Source of the DNA: Terebella lapidaria
Lineage: Eukaryota; Annelida; Polychaeta; Terebellida; Terebellidae
Direction: 5' to 3'
Assembly: GCA_949152475.1 (NCBI GenBank)
Contig: OX424561.1
Location: 19,958,481 to 20,022,480, forward strand
DNA: 64,000 nucleotides
In this document: one piece after another, positions 43,315 through 55,634 of the stretch
Layout: each line of letters opens with the position of its first letter
Position numbering within the stretch: position 1 is the first letter of the stretch
Notes under the pieces: generated by a model
The model's input: only the letters and a program-made list of their open reading frames with translations
The model's database searches: none
What the model was told of the DNA's origin: nothing
Position numbers and translations under genes: made by a program

Positions 43315-44253
43315 TCAGGCCTGTTCCGTGTGGAATATATCAATGCGGTTATCCTGGCTAGGCCAGAACATTTTGGAACACAGTCGACTAAAAGTCTTCA
43401 TAAATTTGTCTCTTGGCAGATGCAAAATAATAGCTATCAGTATGTGTGGTGCAATTGATATCCAGTTTACCACTGAACGCAATATCATGCCTATTGTTGC
43501 TTCTTTGCAGATTCTGCATGTTGCCAGCGATATCTGAAATCCGAGTCCTATGAACCAACAAATGCTATAAAACGTGAGAACAGTTTTAAGTCTTTTCAAT
43601 GATTTTCGCTGTCCGTGCGATAATGTAATGTTCTGCGTTTGAACAGTTTTGATTGATAAAAAGTGAAAGGTGATTGCAAAGATCAGTGTAACCATGTAGA
43701 ATAACGAGATGCAAGCGTTGAGTGGCAACGGTGGAGAACATGGCGGCACGGAATCCACATTCAACTTTGTCACTCTGAAAAAAATACCACCAAGTACGAT
43801 CCAGAACGTGTTGCCGATAACTGAAGAAAGCACAACTGTTCTCGTTGAAAAAGTTGAGCCAGGAGTCATTCCTTTCAGTGACAAATATAGGTCCAAGGTC
43901 AGCATTACTAAGCGATAGCCATAAATCCCAAGAGATGCTCGGAACAGCCATGCAAGACTCACACAAAATGTCCAGTTTTGCATGTGAAATATCAAGTAGA
44001 ATCCACGGAGCAGTGTAGACAGTCCGACGATAGTTCCTGCAGTACATTTCTGGATCAGGAAGCACAAAGTTGATTTCTGTTTGTTCCTTGTAACACATAA
44101 ATTCACTGTGGCCAACACGTTAACAGTGAAGGCGACAAACCCAAGCACACAAAGCTGTATGCCCAAATATTCGACGGAATTCATTTCAGGTCGACGGAGT
44201 TCATTCCTGGAAACAGATATCAGATGTCTGATCTGCGCCAACGAGTGATACAA
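43315..44253 (-). CDS. Intronless 7TM receptor 3 (diverged paralogue)
   Basis: The 312-residue ORF has seven hydrophobic segments and the same signature as receptors 1 and 2 after helix 3 (TLDLYLSLK against YVDLYLSLK). A Cys-Trp in helix 6 is kept without the usual Pro (ICWFIGL), and helix 7 lacks NPxxY (APHILIAIILHLP). The Met at residue 25 (MNSVEYLGIQL) aligns better with the short N-termini of the other two and may be the real start. The gene runs opposite to them and sits next to duplicated upstream DNA (44476-45450). Function is unknown; a cell-surface receptor is likely. Confidence 0.8.
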   Translation of the reverse strand: MYHSLAQIRHLISVSRNELRRPEMNSVEYLGIQLCVLGFVAFTVNVLATVNLCVTRNKQKSTLCFLIQKCTAGTIVGLSTLLRGFYLIFHMQNWTFCVSLAWLFRASLGIYGYRLVMLTLDLYLSLKGMTPGSTFSTRTVVLSSVIGNTFWIVLGGIFFRVTKLNVDSVPPCSPPLPLNACISLFYMVTLIFAITFHFLSIKTVQTQNITLSHGQRKSLKRLKTVLTFYSICWFIGLGFQISLATCRICKEATIGMILRSVVNWISIAPHILIAIILHLPRDKFMKTFSRLCSKMFWPSQDNRIDIFHTEQA

Positions 44254-44283
44254 CCACAGAGAAGCAACCAGACGGGCATTTAT

Positions 44284-44450
44284 TTAAAGCTGCCATCACA
44301 CTCTGTGAGTCAGTCGCAGCGACTTAATGCGACATGCAACTTAGTCGCAGGTGATTAGTCAATAGATATGGCGTGAACAGTGCCGGTGGCCGTGCTCAGA
44401 TCGCATGCGACTAGCTGATTCGCGTAGTCTGACGGTAGCCTTTACGGCGC
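44284..44450. mobile_element. Possible small MITE upstream of receptor 3
   Basis: The ends AAAGCTGCCATCACACT and AGTCTGACGGTAGCCTTT are imperfect inverted repeats, with further TCGCATGCGACT-type symmetry inside. It lies just upstream of the receptor start. Identity of the arms is only moderate. Confidence 0.4.
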
Positions 44451-44475
44451 CAACAAATACCAGTAGATCTAACTA

Positions 44476-45450
44476 TCAAAGTAATATTGTCAATGGTGTT
44501 GTTATTAGCGGCGCACACGATAATAACAACATGGAATCATGCGTATTCGGTCTTTTCCTTTGATATTTTATATACCACAAATGTGTCAATATTCCTAATG
44601 GAAACACTCGCGTGCAGTGGGAATATTAACCTTAATGATCACGTAGAGGTTTATCTGTGAGTTCACTGCTACCACAAAAACCTTTCATCACACGAAACAA
44701 CGAGGACAATCTTTTGAATTTCCTGATCTTCTGGAGTTCTGATCTGTGCTAGGTTACTGTATAATTAATCTTTATTTGAATTATAGGAAGAATATCGTAA
44801 TATAAACACAATGTCACATCGAACACCACATTCTTGCAATGGATAGGCTCGGTAGGTAGATGGAACTTCGATGAATGTGCTGATGAGCTTCGTTCTGGCC
44901 TGCTTTATACTACAGGCGGTGGCATTTCCTTTCATCAGTTTATTGCACCTCCGTCTATTCGCAAATACCTAATCCTAATATGAGTGAGCCCCACCCTGGC
45001 CAATTAAGGATAACTTGCTTCATGACCGATGGTCGTACGAGCAAAACTCCCCATTATCGCCTGAAGTAAAAATCAATTGGGAGGGGGGGGGGGGAAAGCA
45101 TGATTTAATATATACAAACTATTTTTCGGTATCTCAAGATTCACGACCATACTATGAAACCAGTTTTATTGTTTGAGAACATATTTCACTAAGGACAGAG
45201 AATGGCAAAATCCGAACAACTCCAATCTAACATATTATTAGTTTTTCCCATTGTTTACGTACTTTTCCATGACCAATTCCACATCATTTTGTATATGACT
45301 GATTGTCATACGACGAAAATTTATATTATCGCCAAAAATAATACGTGTAATTTCAAAACCACATGACTAATATTCAATTGGAAATTGCACCTAATAAATG
45401 CAACATCGGTGTCACAAGATTGTAAAGTTTGGGAGGGGATCGAGTGTTGA
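44476..45450. repeat. Duplicated non-coding segment A upstream of receptor 3
   Basis: This stretch (starting AATATTGTCAATGGTGTTGT) recurs in order in three pieces at 45778-46072, 49816-50018 and 54970-55430. The gaps in the second copy are insertions. Confidence 0.8.
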
Positions 45451-45777
45451 AATTCGAGGTCAAGGCAGAGGCGGGTTTAGAGGCAGAGGCGCCCCCCCCC
45501 CCCCACACCCCCCCCCCCCTCAAAAAAAAAAGATGAAGAGAAAAAGAAAGAAGGAAAAGAGAGGGAAGGAAGTGTTTTGTTTTTAACTAAATTTGGTTGA
45601 CAGCGGTAATAGGTTGATACATGAATTACACCGGAAAGTAGCTTTGCATGCTTCCGGGGCCCCATGTCGCGAGCAGTGTATTCGCTCTAGCCAACCCACT
45701 TGTTCTCAGTGAAAGCACTGTATGGCCTTCACCTTCTATCAAACATCTATCTTATATATCTTTCTTCTACCAGTAAC
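45450..45777. other. Spacer between the duplicated segments, no gene
   Basis: It contains poly-C tracts (about 45491-45519) followed by an A/G-rich stretch. Nothing coding is supported. Confidence 0.4.
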
Positions 45778-46073
45778 TATCAAACTAATATTGTCAATGG
45801 TGTTGTTATTAATGCCGCACACGAAAATGACAACATGAAATCATGTATTATTCGTCTTATCCTTTGATATTTTATATACCACAAAAGTGTCAATATCCCT
45901 AATGGAAACACTCGCGTGCATTGGGGATAATATCTTAATAACCTTAATGACCACGTAGAGGTGTATATCTGTGATGTCAGTGCTACCACAAGAACCTTTC
46001 ATCACACGAAACAATGAGGACAATTTTTCGAATTTCCTGTCCTTCTGGAGTTCTAATCTGTGTTAAGCTAGTT

Positions 46074-49000
46074 ACTTGGCGAAATCGCTAAAGCGATTTT
46101 GCCAAGTATGTTGGTCACTTGAGTGGGTTTGTATGTTTGTTTGTTGGTTTGTTTGCACTCTACAGTCCACAGTCTTCATGTACTTTTTACGAAATCCATA
46201 GAGCATCCTCAAGATCAGAATTCTAGGTCAATGAACTTTTTTCGTGATCCTACATCATTTAGTTTCTGCATAATTAACAAAGTTATTAATTTCGTTCATT
46301 CAAACCCATGTTAACCGAAAACCAAGCTGTAACTTGGTAAATATGTATCGTAGAGTGAAAAGGACCCCATTTTCGAACTTTGGGCTATAGAGAAGATGAT
46401 GTGATGATGGAAACGATGTAATTAGGCCAAAGTAGGTCACTGTGACCTAATTTCGGGTCAAAAAATGAACTTTGACCTACTTTTCCAAAAGTGATGCCAA
46501 GACCCTGAGATATGCAAATCTGCAGGAATTTCTGAAATCGGACAGTTCTTTGATGAGTTATGGCCTAATTAAGGTGCTAATTGCAGCAACATTCTGTATC
46601 TCGCTTAATATTGGTCGTAGAGCAAAAAGGACCTCATTTTTGCACTTTGGGCTATAGAGAAGATGATGTGATGATGGAAACGATGTAATTAGGCCAAAAT
46701 AGGTCGGTGTGACCTAATTTCGGGTCAAAAAATGAACTTTGACCTACTTTTTCAAAAGTGATGCCAAGACCCTGAGACATTCAAATCTGCAAGAATTTCT
46801 GAAATCGGACAGTTCTTTGATGAGTTATGGCCTAATTAAGGTGCTAATTGCAGCACAAATCTGTATCTCGCTTAATATTGGTCGTAGAGCAAAAAGGACC
46901 CCATTTTTTGACTTTGGGCTATAAAGAAGATGATGTGATGATGGAAACGATGTAATTAGGTCAAAATAGGTCACTGTGACCTAATTTCGGGTCAAAAAAT
47001 GAACTTTGACCTACTTTTCCAGAAGTGTTGCCAAGACCCTGAGACATTCAAATCTGCAAGAATTTCTGAAATCGGACAGTTCTTTGATGAGTTATGGCTT
47101 AATTAAGGTGTTAATTGCAGCACAAATCTGAATCTCCCTTAATATTGGTCGTAGAGAAAAAAGGACCTCATTTTTCGACTTTGGGCTATAAAGAAGATGA
47201 TGCGATGAATGAAACGATGTAATTAGGCCAAAATAGGTCACTGTGACCTAATTCTGGGTCAAAAAATGAACTTTGGCCTACTTTTCCAAAAGTGATGCCA
47301 AGACCCTGAGACATGCAAATCTGCAAGAATTTCTGAAAGTGGACAGTTCTTTGATGAGTTATGGCCTAATTAAGGTGCTAATTGCAGCACAAATCTGTAT
47401 CTCGCTTAATATTGGTCGTAGAGCAAAAAGGACTTCATTTTTGGACTTTGGGCTATAAAGAAGATGATGTGATGATGGAAACGATGTAATTAGGCCAAAA
47501 TAGGTCCCTGTGACCTAATTCCGGGTCAAAAAATGAACTTTGACCTACTTTTCCAAAAGTGATGCCAAGACCTTGAGACATGCAAATCTGCAAGAATTTC
47601 TGAAATCGGACAGTTCTTTGATGAGTGTTGGCCTAATTAAGGTGCTAATTGCAGCACAAATCTGTATCTCACTTAATATTGGTCGTAGAGCAATAAGGAC
47701 CTAATTTTTGGACTTTGGGCTATAAAGAAGATAATGTGATGATGGAAACGATGTAATTAGGCCAAAATAGGTCACTGTGACCTAATTTCGGGTCAAAAAA
47801 TGAACTTTGGCCTACTTTTCCAAAAGTGATGCCAAGACCCTGAGACATGCAAATCTGCAAGAATATCTGAAATCGGACAGTTCTTTGATGACCTATGGCC
47901 TAATTAAGGTGCTAATTGCAGCACAAATCTGTATCTCGCTTAATATTGGTCGTAGAGCAAAAAGGACCTCATTTTTGGACTTTGGGCTATAAAGAAGATG
48001 ATGCGATGATGGAAACGATGTAATTAGGCCAAAATAGGTCACTGTGACCTAATTTCGGGTCCAAAAATGAACTTTGGCCTACTTTTCCAAAAGTGATGCC
48101 AAGACCCTGAGACATGCAAATCTGCAAGAATTTCTGAAATCGAACAGTTCTTTGATGAGTTATGGCCTAATTAAGGTGCTAATTGCAGCACAAATCTGTA
48201 TCTCGCTTAATATTGGTCGTAGAGCAAAAAGGGCCTCAGTTTTGGACTTTGGGCTATAAAGAAGATGATGTGATGATGGAAACGATGTAATTAGGCCAAA
48301 ATAGGTCACTTTGGCCTAATTTCGGGTGAAAAAATGAACTTTGGCCTACTTTTCCAAAAGTGATGCCAAGACCCTGAGACATGTAAATCTGCAAGAATTT
48401 CTGAAATCGGACAGTTCTTTGATGAGTTATGGCCTAATTAAGGTGCTAATTGCAGCACAAATCTGTATCTCCCTTAATATTGGTCGTAGAGCAAGAAGGA
48501 CCTCATTTTTGGACTTTGGGCTATAAAGAAGATGATGTGATCATGGAAACGATGTGATTAGGCCAAAATAGGTCCCTCTGACCTAATTTCGGGTTAAAAA
48601 ATTAACTTTGGCCTACTTTTCTAAAAGTGATGCCAAAACCCTGAGACATGCAAATCTTCAAGAATTTCTGAAACCGGACAGTTCTTCGATGAGTTATGGC
48701 CTAATTGAGGTGCTAATTGCAGCACAAATCTGTATCTCGCTTAATATTGGTCTTACAGCAAAAAGGACCTCATTTTTGGACTTTGGGCTATGAAGAAGAT
48801 GAAGTGATGATGGAAAGGATGTAATTAGGCCAAAATAGATCACTGTGACCTAATTTCGGGTGAAAAAATTAACTTTGGCCTAATTTTCCAAAAGTGATGC
48901 TCAATAATGGTCGTAGAGCGAAAAGGACCTCAGTTTCGGACTTTGGGCCATGAAGAAGATGATGTGATGATGAAGTCGTTGTAATTAGGTCAAAATAGGT

Positions 49001-49815
49001 CACTGTGACCCAATTTCGGGTCAAAAAATGAACTTGGGCCTACTTTTCCAAAAGTAATGCCAAGGCCCTAGGACATGCAAATCTGCAAGAATTTCTGAAA
49101 TCGGACAGTTCTTTGATGAGTTATGACCTAATTAGGGTGCTGATTACAACACAAATCTGTATCTCGCTTAATATAGGTCGCAAAGCGAAAAGGACCTCAT
49201 TTTTGGACTTTGGGCCATGAAGAAGATGATGTGATGATGAAGTCGTTGTAATTAGGTCAAAATAGGTCACTGTGACCTAATTTCGGGTCAAAAAATGAAC
49301 TTTGGCCTACTTCTCCAAAAGTGATGCCAAGACCCTGAGACATGCAAATCTGCAAGAATTTCTGAAATCGGACAGTTATTTGATGAGTTATGGCCTAATT
49401 AATGTGGGATTAATGTGCAGCACAATTCTGTACCTCACATAATATTGGTCACATCGCAAAAAGGACCTCACTTTCGGACTCTGGGCTATAAAGAAGATAA
49501 TGTGATGATGAAATCAATGTAATTAGGCCAAAATAGGTCACTATGGCCTTATTCCATGTCAAAATATGAACTTTGGCCTACTTTTCCAAAAGTGTTGTCA
49601 AAATCATAGGGCACGCGAATTTGCAAGAATTTATGAAATGGCCAATTCTTTTTTGAGTTATAGCCTAATTAAGATGCTGATTACAGCACAAATCTATATC
49701 TTGCCTATTATTGGTCGTAGAGCAAAAATGAACTCATTTTTGTACTTTGGGCTATGAGGAAGATGGTGTGATGATTTCGCCAAGTTCTCGCTCTGTGAGC
49801 AATCAAGCGAGTCTT
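46074..49815 (+). mobile_element. Helentron-like element with a 267-bp satellite core
   Basis: The 5' end carries ACTTGGCGAAATCGC in a perfect hairpin (46074-46107). The inverted copy GATTTCGCCAAGT is at 49773-49785, followed by a terminal hairpin CTCGCT...AGCGAG (49787-49811). A terminal motif repeated inverted just inside a 3' hairpin, with tandem repeats between, matches Helentron-associated elements such as DINE-1 and bivalve Pearl-type elements (family knowledge). The uninterrupted site is preserved at about 44755. There is no clear target duplication, as expected for that class. Confidence 0.7.
46350..49770. repeat. 267-bp satellite, about 13 units, many with a perfect ERE-like palindrome
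   Basis: Units repeat at exactly 267 bp from 46434 to at least 48303, with an indel near 48900. AGGTCACTGTGACCT, the consensus inverted repeat with 3-nt spacer, is intact at 46434, 46968, 47235, 47769, 48036 and 49264. The other units have one to three changes. Each unit also carries AACTTTGACC or a variant. Because 267 is divisible by three, a 61-residue frame recurs in the units, but each unit has its own stop. Confidence 0.9.
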
Positions 49816-50130
49816 CATTGTATAATTAATCATTATTTGAGCTATAGGAATTTGATCGTAATATAAATGCAATGTCATATCCAACAACACATTCTTTCAA
49901 TGAATATGCTCGGTAGGTGGTATTTCTGTACATCAGTTCATTACACCGGCTATTCGCAAAAACCTAATTCTAATATGAGTAAGCCCCACTATGGCCAATT
50001 GAGGATCACTTGGTTTATGATTTATCATCAAATATTTAGGTGTAATTCTCGACCAAGACATGTCAGGAGTAACCATGGCTACTAGGGTTCTTTCCAATTT
50101 AGTGCCCAAATTAAATTATGTACAGGAAGG

Positions 50131-53100
50131 TATATATGAGCAGGAATCAGCTAATGGGTAGTATGTTACGTCCATGACGAAAAATTTCGTTTTTTTAAAA
50201 AGTTCTACTCCAAACTGGTAATTTTAAAGTTTGAAACATAGAATGGAAAATGTATTGATGGAAAAACCAGAATCTATGGCTACACTGTTTGAAATAAATA
50301 TTTTATAGATCTAAAACTTGAGACATGTCCTCGAAAATCGCTCATATTTTGATGTCCTTTTTCGGCTGTTACGTCCTTCCCCATAAGCTTTCTAAAAAAC
50401 TATGTGCGTGAGTGATAACTGGTTTGTGGGTGCTGATTCGGAATGCTACGAGTATTTGAACAAATGTTTTCTATTGGTTATTATACACATATTTCAATAC
50501 TAAATATATTCTTTAAAAATATCAAATCAGGTGTGAAAATGTCCTCGATTTGGAGTTACGTCCAAAAACGTGGCTGTAAGGAGTACCATATAGCTCAAAT
50601 AGTAGAAAGTGCAATAATATATGAAATGCCACACAAAAAGACGCAACATGTATGTTTCACTTATTGTATGTATGTGAATACCAGTTTGTAAGAGAACGTA
50701 CGAAATGCATGTGTGACTCACAATAATCGAGTTACGTCCAGTATTAAATTTTCAGAGTGTCTTTATATATCGGATAATGTTTGTGAATGGATGCGAGTCT
50801 AAGTTTTACGTTCTCGAGCTACCATGGCAACGTTACAAATTTTCGAGCTCCAAATGGGACACAATGGCGCGCACCGTCGGCGATCTTCGGTAAGGCTCCA
50901 TGGAAGTTTATTTGGTTACGTCCGCCGTTCAATGGAAATTAGCTGAGTTTTGGGGTATTTGGTGCGTATAACTTCATAGAATATGCATTGTAAGTATTGA
51001 AAGGATACCCTCCCCGATAGACTTTCAAATCACAATGATTGTGCCGTGTTACATGAGCGTTCACGAGCAGAGCATGGTGACAGGAGCCTACACGAGGTTA
51101 TTCATGGACGAACAAGGACATTTCTTGTTTATGGTTTAGTTGAAATGTGTGCCGTACATGGACATTCTCCGTTATGGTCTCTGCATTGTGGACGAACAAA
51201 GACCGAAACCAACCCGTAACCAAATATTAACAAGACATACACGGAAATTCTACGTTCGTCCATCTGTGATGCCGATGGCATGTATGGTATGATGCTACGT
51301 GTTATGCATATATATGATATACTTGCTACAATATATTTACACTGCACGTTGGAGGTGCTGAAGTAGATCTAGATCTAGGACTTGTAGATAGAAAATCATA
51401 GAATCCATATCGCATAACTGAACCATGCGATGATTTATTTATTATATGAATGTAACCTACGTGTTACTGAATACCAGGACCGTATAAAGCTGTCAGGCCA
51501 TGGCCTGACCAATAATTTGACCCACAGGAAGGGTTGAGGTCATTCAATGTAGGCCCATGGCGTGCTCCATTCGATGGACAAAGAGGTAAGTTCGTGATTT
51601 GTCCTGCCTTTTTTCTTGGGTGAGATCTCCTAGGTACTCTCTGAGGTAAAAACCTAGGCCACCCCATTGTCGGCCACAGTTGTTTGGAACCCTAGGGTCA
51701 GATTATTTTATTTATTAACATGTGGTAGCTGTCAAGTGAATGGCTCAATATGACAACATTACGCAATACTAGTATATTATTAAAAAAATATATAAATCAA
51801 CAAAAGTCACCATGCCAAGCAACCATCAATATCACCATCAATATGATCGCAATGTTTATGATATTCGTGGACCAAGAACTGTTTGCTTTTTTTTTTGGCA
51901 TCTTCTCAAAAATAATGTCTGAAACCCCTAATTTTGTACTAAAGTTAAGTTATATTAAAAATCAGACCCCCCCCCCTTTTTTTGCTTGTGGTTTTGCTTG
52001 GGGTAATCGGATCAGCCTGAAATTTTATATATGTCACTTCTGCATCACCCCACAACTTTCTGGTGATTTTCAGAATCCTAGCTTCAAAACTGAAAAAGTT
52101 AGTAATCTACCTCAATGTTAAATTTCGGTTCAAAATGCCATTTCTGGAATTTGGCTGAATTTTCAGCTTTGGTCTTGTTCCTAGATAACATAATTGAAGA
52201 AGTGTTGCAATTTTAAGTTAGGTGATACAAAAAACTATATTATAAATGAACATACTCAATTGACTGCTATCTCATTTATATCCGCATCAATAATATGAAT
52301 GAACATGGTTCGTTTTTGGCGCTCAGCCGCCCTCGTGATAAAATTCTTTTATACCGGTGAATAACCCCAGACTGCTCGAACTGTGCTCGCTTCGTTCGTT
52401 CGCACCCGTCCTGAGAATTATCGAACACGCACCTGTTCAGAATAACACTTCGGATAAAAATCTGATCATGTGACGAACCTTGTGACATACGTTCCGACGA
52501 ATCAGAAAGTGAGCAAACATGACAAAACATTTTAAATGTACGAGGGGCGTTCCAGAAGATCATGGACTGCGTCTGCCATTTAATCACTTTTTCAAGTGAA
52601 ATTTTCACAGAAGAAATCTGCAAGGGTTATGAGTCGAATCCCCATGTGATGGATATTGTATCCTTCCATACTGCATGACAACGGTTGTCATGGTAACCCA
52701 AAGCCAGAGGTACCGGAGCATGGTGATATTTATTTTGCATACAGATATTGCAATCACCCATTATTGAGTCAATTTCAATCAATTGAATACAGGGAACAGC
52801 ATAAGCTGCATATTAATATGCCGCATATCTCACACATAATTTTGTATAAATTCCACAAATGATAAACATAATGAGATATATATGAGATTTCGTTTAATAC
52901 CAGTGGAAAAATTACATTTGTACATCCAAGGATGAAAGAGATTATATGGTATTGTTTCGAGTGCCAGATCGGTTTATCTAGCGCTCTGATCGCCGAATCT
53001 AGACCGAGCCTTTAGAACTCCCCCGCGTCAGATGTTTTTTTTTAATAACCTCTTTTCTCAAATTTTCAACGAACACTTTTTTTTATCTAAATTTTTCTTT

Positions 53101-53842
53101 TCATTTTCCCCCCTATTTTCTGAATCGATATACTCTGGTTATTTCTGTCTCACAGTTTTTGACCTTGTAGCTCTGGACATGAGTGCACAAACTGAGTAGA
53201 CTAAAAAAAAATAATATAAAAATTATTATACTTCGATATTTATATATTCCTTTGTGGGTTTACAATATACCGGTATACGCCACAAACATATATATGCCCA
53301 TCAATATGCGCTGGACCCCGATATCCAGATTAGCAGTTATAAAAAAAACTCAGAACCATAGCACCAATTTTGGAGCATCACTGGGACGCAACCAAAAACA
53401 TTTTTTCGTTAGCCTTCCACAATACCACTGAAATTTATTCACTGATAATCACTGTGTTTGGTACCATAACGTGGACATGTCATTGTTTGCACTTAAATTC
53501 TTCCACCACTGAACCATTATAATGTAGACATGTCCATGTTCGTCCGTTTGCAATGCATGTATGTCCATGTTCGTCCGTTTGTAACGTAGACATGTCTGTG
53601 TTTTTCCATTTGGAACGCAGACATGTCCAAGTTCGTCCTATGCAAAACATTAAAGATAAAATATTAAGATAAAATATTGTTATTGCTCATGAAGTCTCAA
53701 CAAATACATTATTTGATAACTATGACCATATTTACACAAAATGTACTTCTTAAAATTGTTGAAATATGAAAAAAAAAAAATAGGACATGTCCATGTTACG
53801 TACTCTACCCATTAGCTGATTCCTGCTCATATATATATATTT
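50131..53842. mobile_element. 3.7 kb inverted-repeat element inserted in the LINE
   Basis: The ends are inverted repeats: TATATATGAGCAGGAATCAG continuing into CTAATGGGTAG on the left, matched at 53790-53842. They split a LINE reading frame. The left 800 bp has spaced GTTACGTCC motifs (near 50166, 50368, 50554, 50722 and 50914). The right end has GGACATGTCC/TTCGTCC motifs (53475-53640) that also occur inverted near 51105 and 51187. A mariner-like TACGAGGGGCGTTCCAGAAG lies at 52538. No transposase was recognised, so it may be a non-autonomous or chimeric element. Confidence 0.65.
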
Positions 53843-54046
53843 GTCTCACGCTGACAGAAAACTGCTTGTCTCTGCACTTGTTCAGTCTAATTTTGATTAT
53901 GCATGTATATGCTGGCATTTCGGTCTACCCTAGGTTCTGTTACGAAAACTTCGAACTGCTCAAAATAAACTTATCAGGTACATCTTAGGATATCATTCTA
54001 GAGAGCATGTTGGCTTTAAAGACGTCAAGCAGTTGAACTGGCTTAA

Positions 54047-54413
54047 CGTAGTCCGCTACAAACATGGAGGTAACGGAGAGTCAAAATTTAAAAGTCATTT
54101 CTTGAATATTATCTCTTCAAAATGACATTATTTTATAGAGTAAATGATCAGCATCCTAATACTGAAAAGAAAATAGGGGGTCACCGTGCTCGTTTCATCT
54201 ACATGTTCGATCAAAATCACACATATTTACCTAAAATGACATAAATTCTGGCATTTTTGCACATTTTTCGGTCCATATTCACATCTTGCATCGTGTTTTC
54301 CATGCGAACGGATAGGATCCCCTTATTTTCTTTTCAGTTTTAGGATGCTGAACAGTTACTCCGTAAAATATATCATTTTGAAGCTCTTCCCTCACTGTTT
54401 GGAGCGGACTACC
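54047..54413. mobile_element. TTAA-flanked MITE inside the LINE (second family)
   Basis: The 367-bp insert is flanked by TTAA (54043-54046 and 54414-54417). Its terminal repeats are GTAGTCCGCTACAAACATGG and, inverted, GTAGTCCGCTCCAAACAGTG. Removing the insert and one TTAA restores a continuous LINE frame (NWLNV then AKRVTY), which proves the insertion boundaries. No ORF. Confidence 0.9.
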
Positions 54414-55634
54414 TTAATGTGGCCAAACGGGTGACTTACATCTCGCTATGTCTAATGTATCGCATTCATAAATACATCGCTCCATGATCTCTGTGTAACA
54501 TTGTTCCTGTAAACTCATCCCATCATACACGTTGTAGCTCTTTGGAATATATTATACCAACTCTCAAATACCATGGTAAACACACCTTTGATTATATTGG
54601 CATAGTCATGTGGAATAGTTTGGCAGTATCTGTGTTCACATGTAAACAACATCTTATGGACAAGCTTAAAACCGAAGAGGAAGAGGAATCAGAATATCTT
54701 TATTTCTAATTTGTATCCCAATGTGTGTCATAACCATTCCAGTTTTTTTTCTTCAGGTTGGTGTGATAGGCTATTATGACAGGGGGTATAATGTTACAGG
54801 GCCTATAGGTCCTCATCTTACTGGTCAAAGGTCCACTATGGAAATCAGCTTTTATCATAATCTTTTTAGTGCTCTTTTTTATACCCTACATGTTTTCCTG
54901 TGTCTGTTTATTTGTTCTCCTCGTCATAATTGTCGCATCTCATGTATGTGTATAAAAAATAAATTCATTCATTCATGACCGATGGTCGTACGAGAAAACT
55001 CCCCATTATCGCCTGAAGTAAAAAAATCAACTAGTGGGGGGCACGATTTAATATATTTATCGGTATTTCAAGATTCACCACCATACTATGAAACCGCTTG
55101 TATTCTTTGAGAACATAATATTTCATTAAGAACAGAGAATGGCAAAATCATAAAAATCGGAACGACTTCAACCTGTAATTAATTTTTACCAATGTTTACG
55201 TCCTTTTCCATTAGCAATTCCACATCATTTGGTATATGATTGATTGGCGTGGGACCAGAATTTATATTATCGCCAAAAACAATACATAGAATTCCCTGAC
55301 CACGTGATTAATATTCAATCGAAAATTGAACCTATTGAATGCAACATTGGTCTGAACAAGGTTGTGAAGTTTGGGAGGGGATCAATTGTTGAAATTCGAG
55401 GTCAAGGTCGGGAAAGCGGTAAAATAGCAAATATACTAATCACTCCAGTTAAATAATTTCACGATTTACTTTTTTCCTGCGTTTTTTTTTTCTTTGACAT
55501 TTCCCACCTTGCACGTTATAGTAGCATGACCAAACGTCCTTATCAACACCCGAAGATTCGTTATCTGAAACTATAGTTAAACCATAGTGAGCATAAGAGG
55601 CGAGGGTTTGCAATCTCTGACTGTCGAGTATTAA

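Larger units (their letters stand above)
50019..54976 (+). mobile_element. LINE 3' half, interrupted twice
   Basis: At 50030-50130 the frame reads KYLGVILDQDMSG and then a Met-Ala-Thr block, a standard LINE RT C-terminal motif. The protein resumes at about 53865 (LVQSNFDYACICWH, QNKLIRYILGYHSREH), stops at a MITE (54047-54413), and resumes at 54418 (VAKRVTYISLCLMYRIHKY). The 3' end has short ATTC repeats (54962-54976), a tail typical of CR1/L2-type LINEs. It lies inside duplicated segment B; the right flank continues with GACCGATGGTCGTACGAG as in segment A. Confidence 0.75.
45778..55430. repeat. Duplicated segment B, expanded by nested insertions
   Basis: Collinear matches to 44476-45450 are at 45778-46072, 49816-50018 and 54970-55430. 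The intervening DNA is a Helentron-like element (46074-49815) and a LINE (50019-54976), the latter itself interrupted twice. Confidence 0.8.

Noticed and set aside
46472..48793. A 61-residue frame repeated in many 267-bp units
   Set aside because: The frame recurs because the unit is a multiple of three and well conserved; each unit has its own stop, and there is no signal peptide or family feature.
52276..52623. 115-residue minus-strand ORF next to a mariner-like TIR
   Set aside because: No transposase motif is visible; the mariner-like end is single and could be chance.
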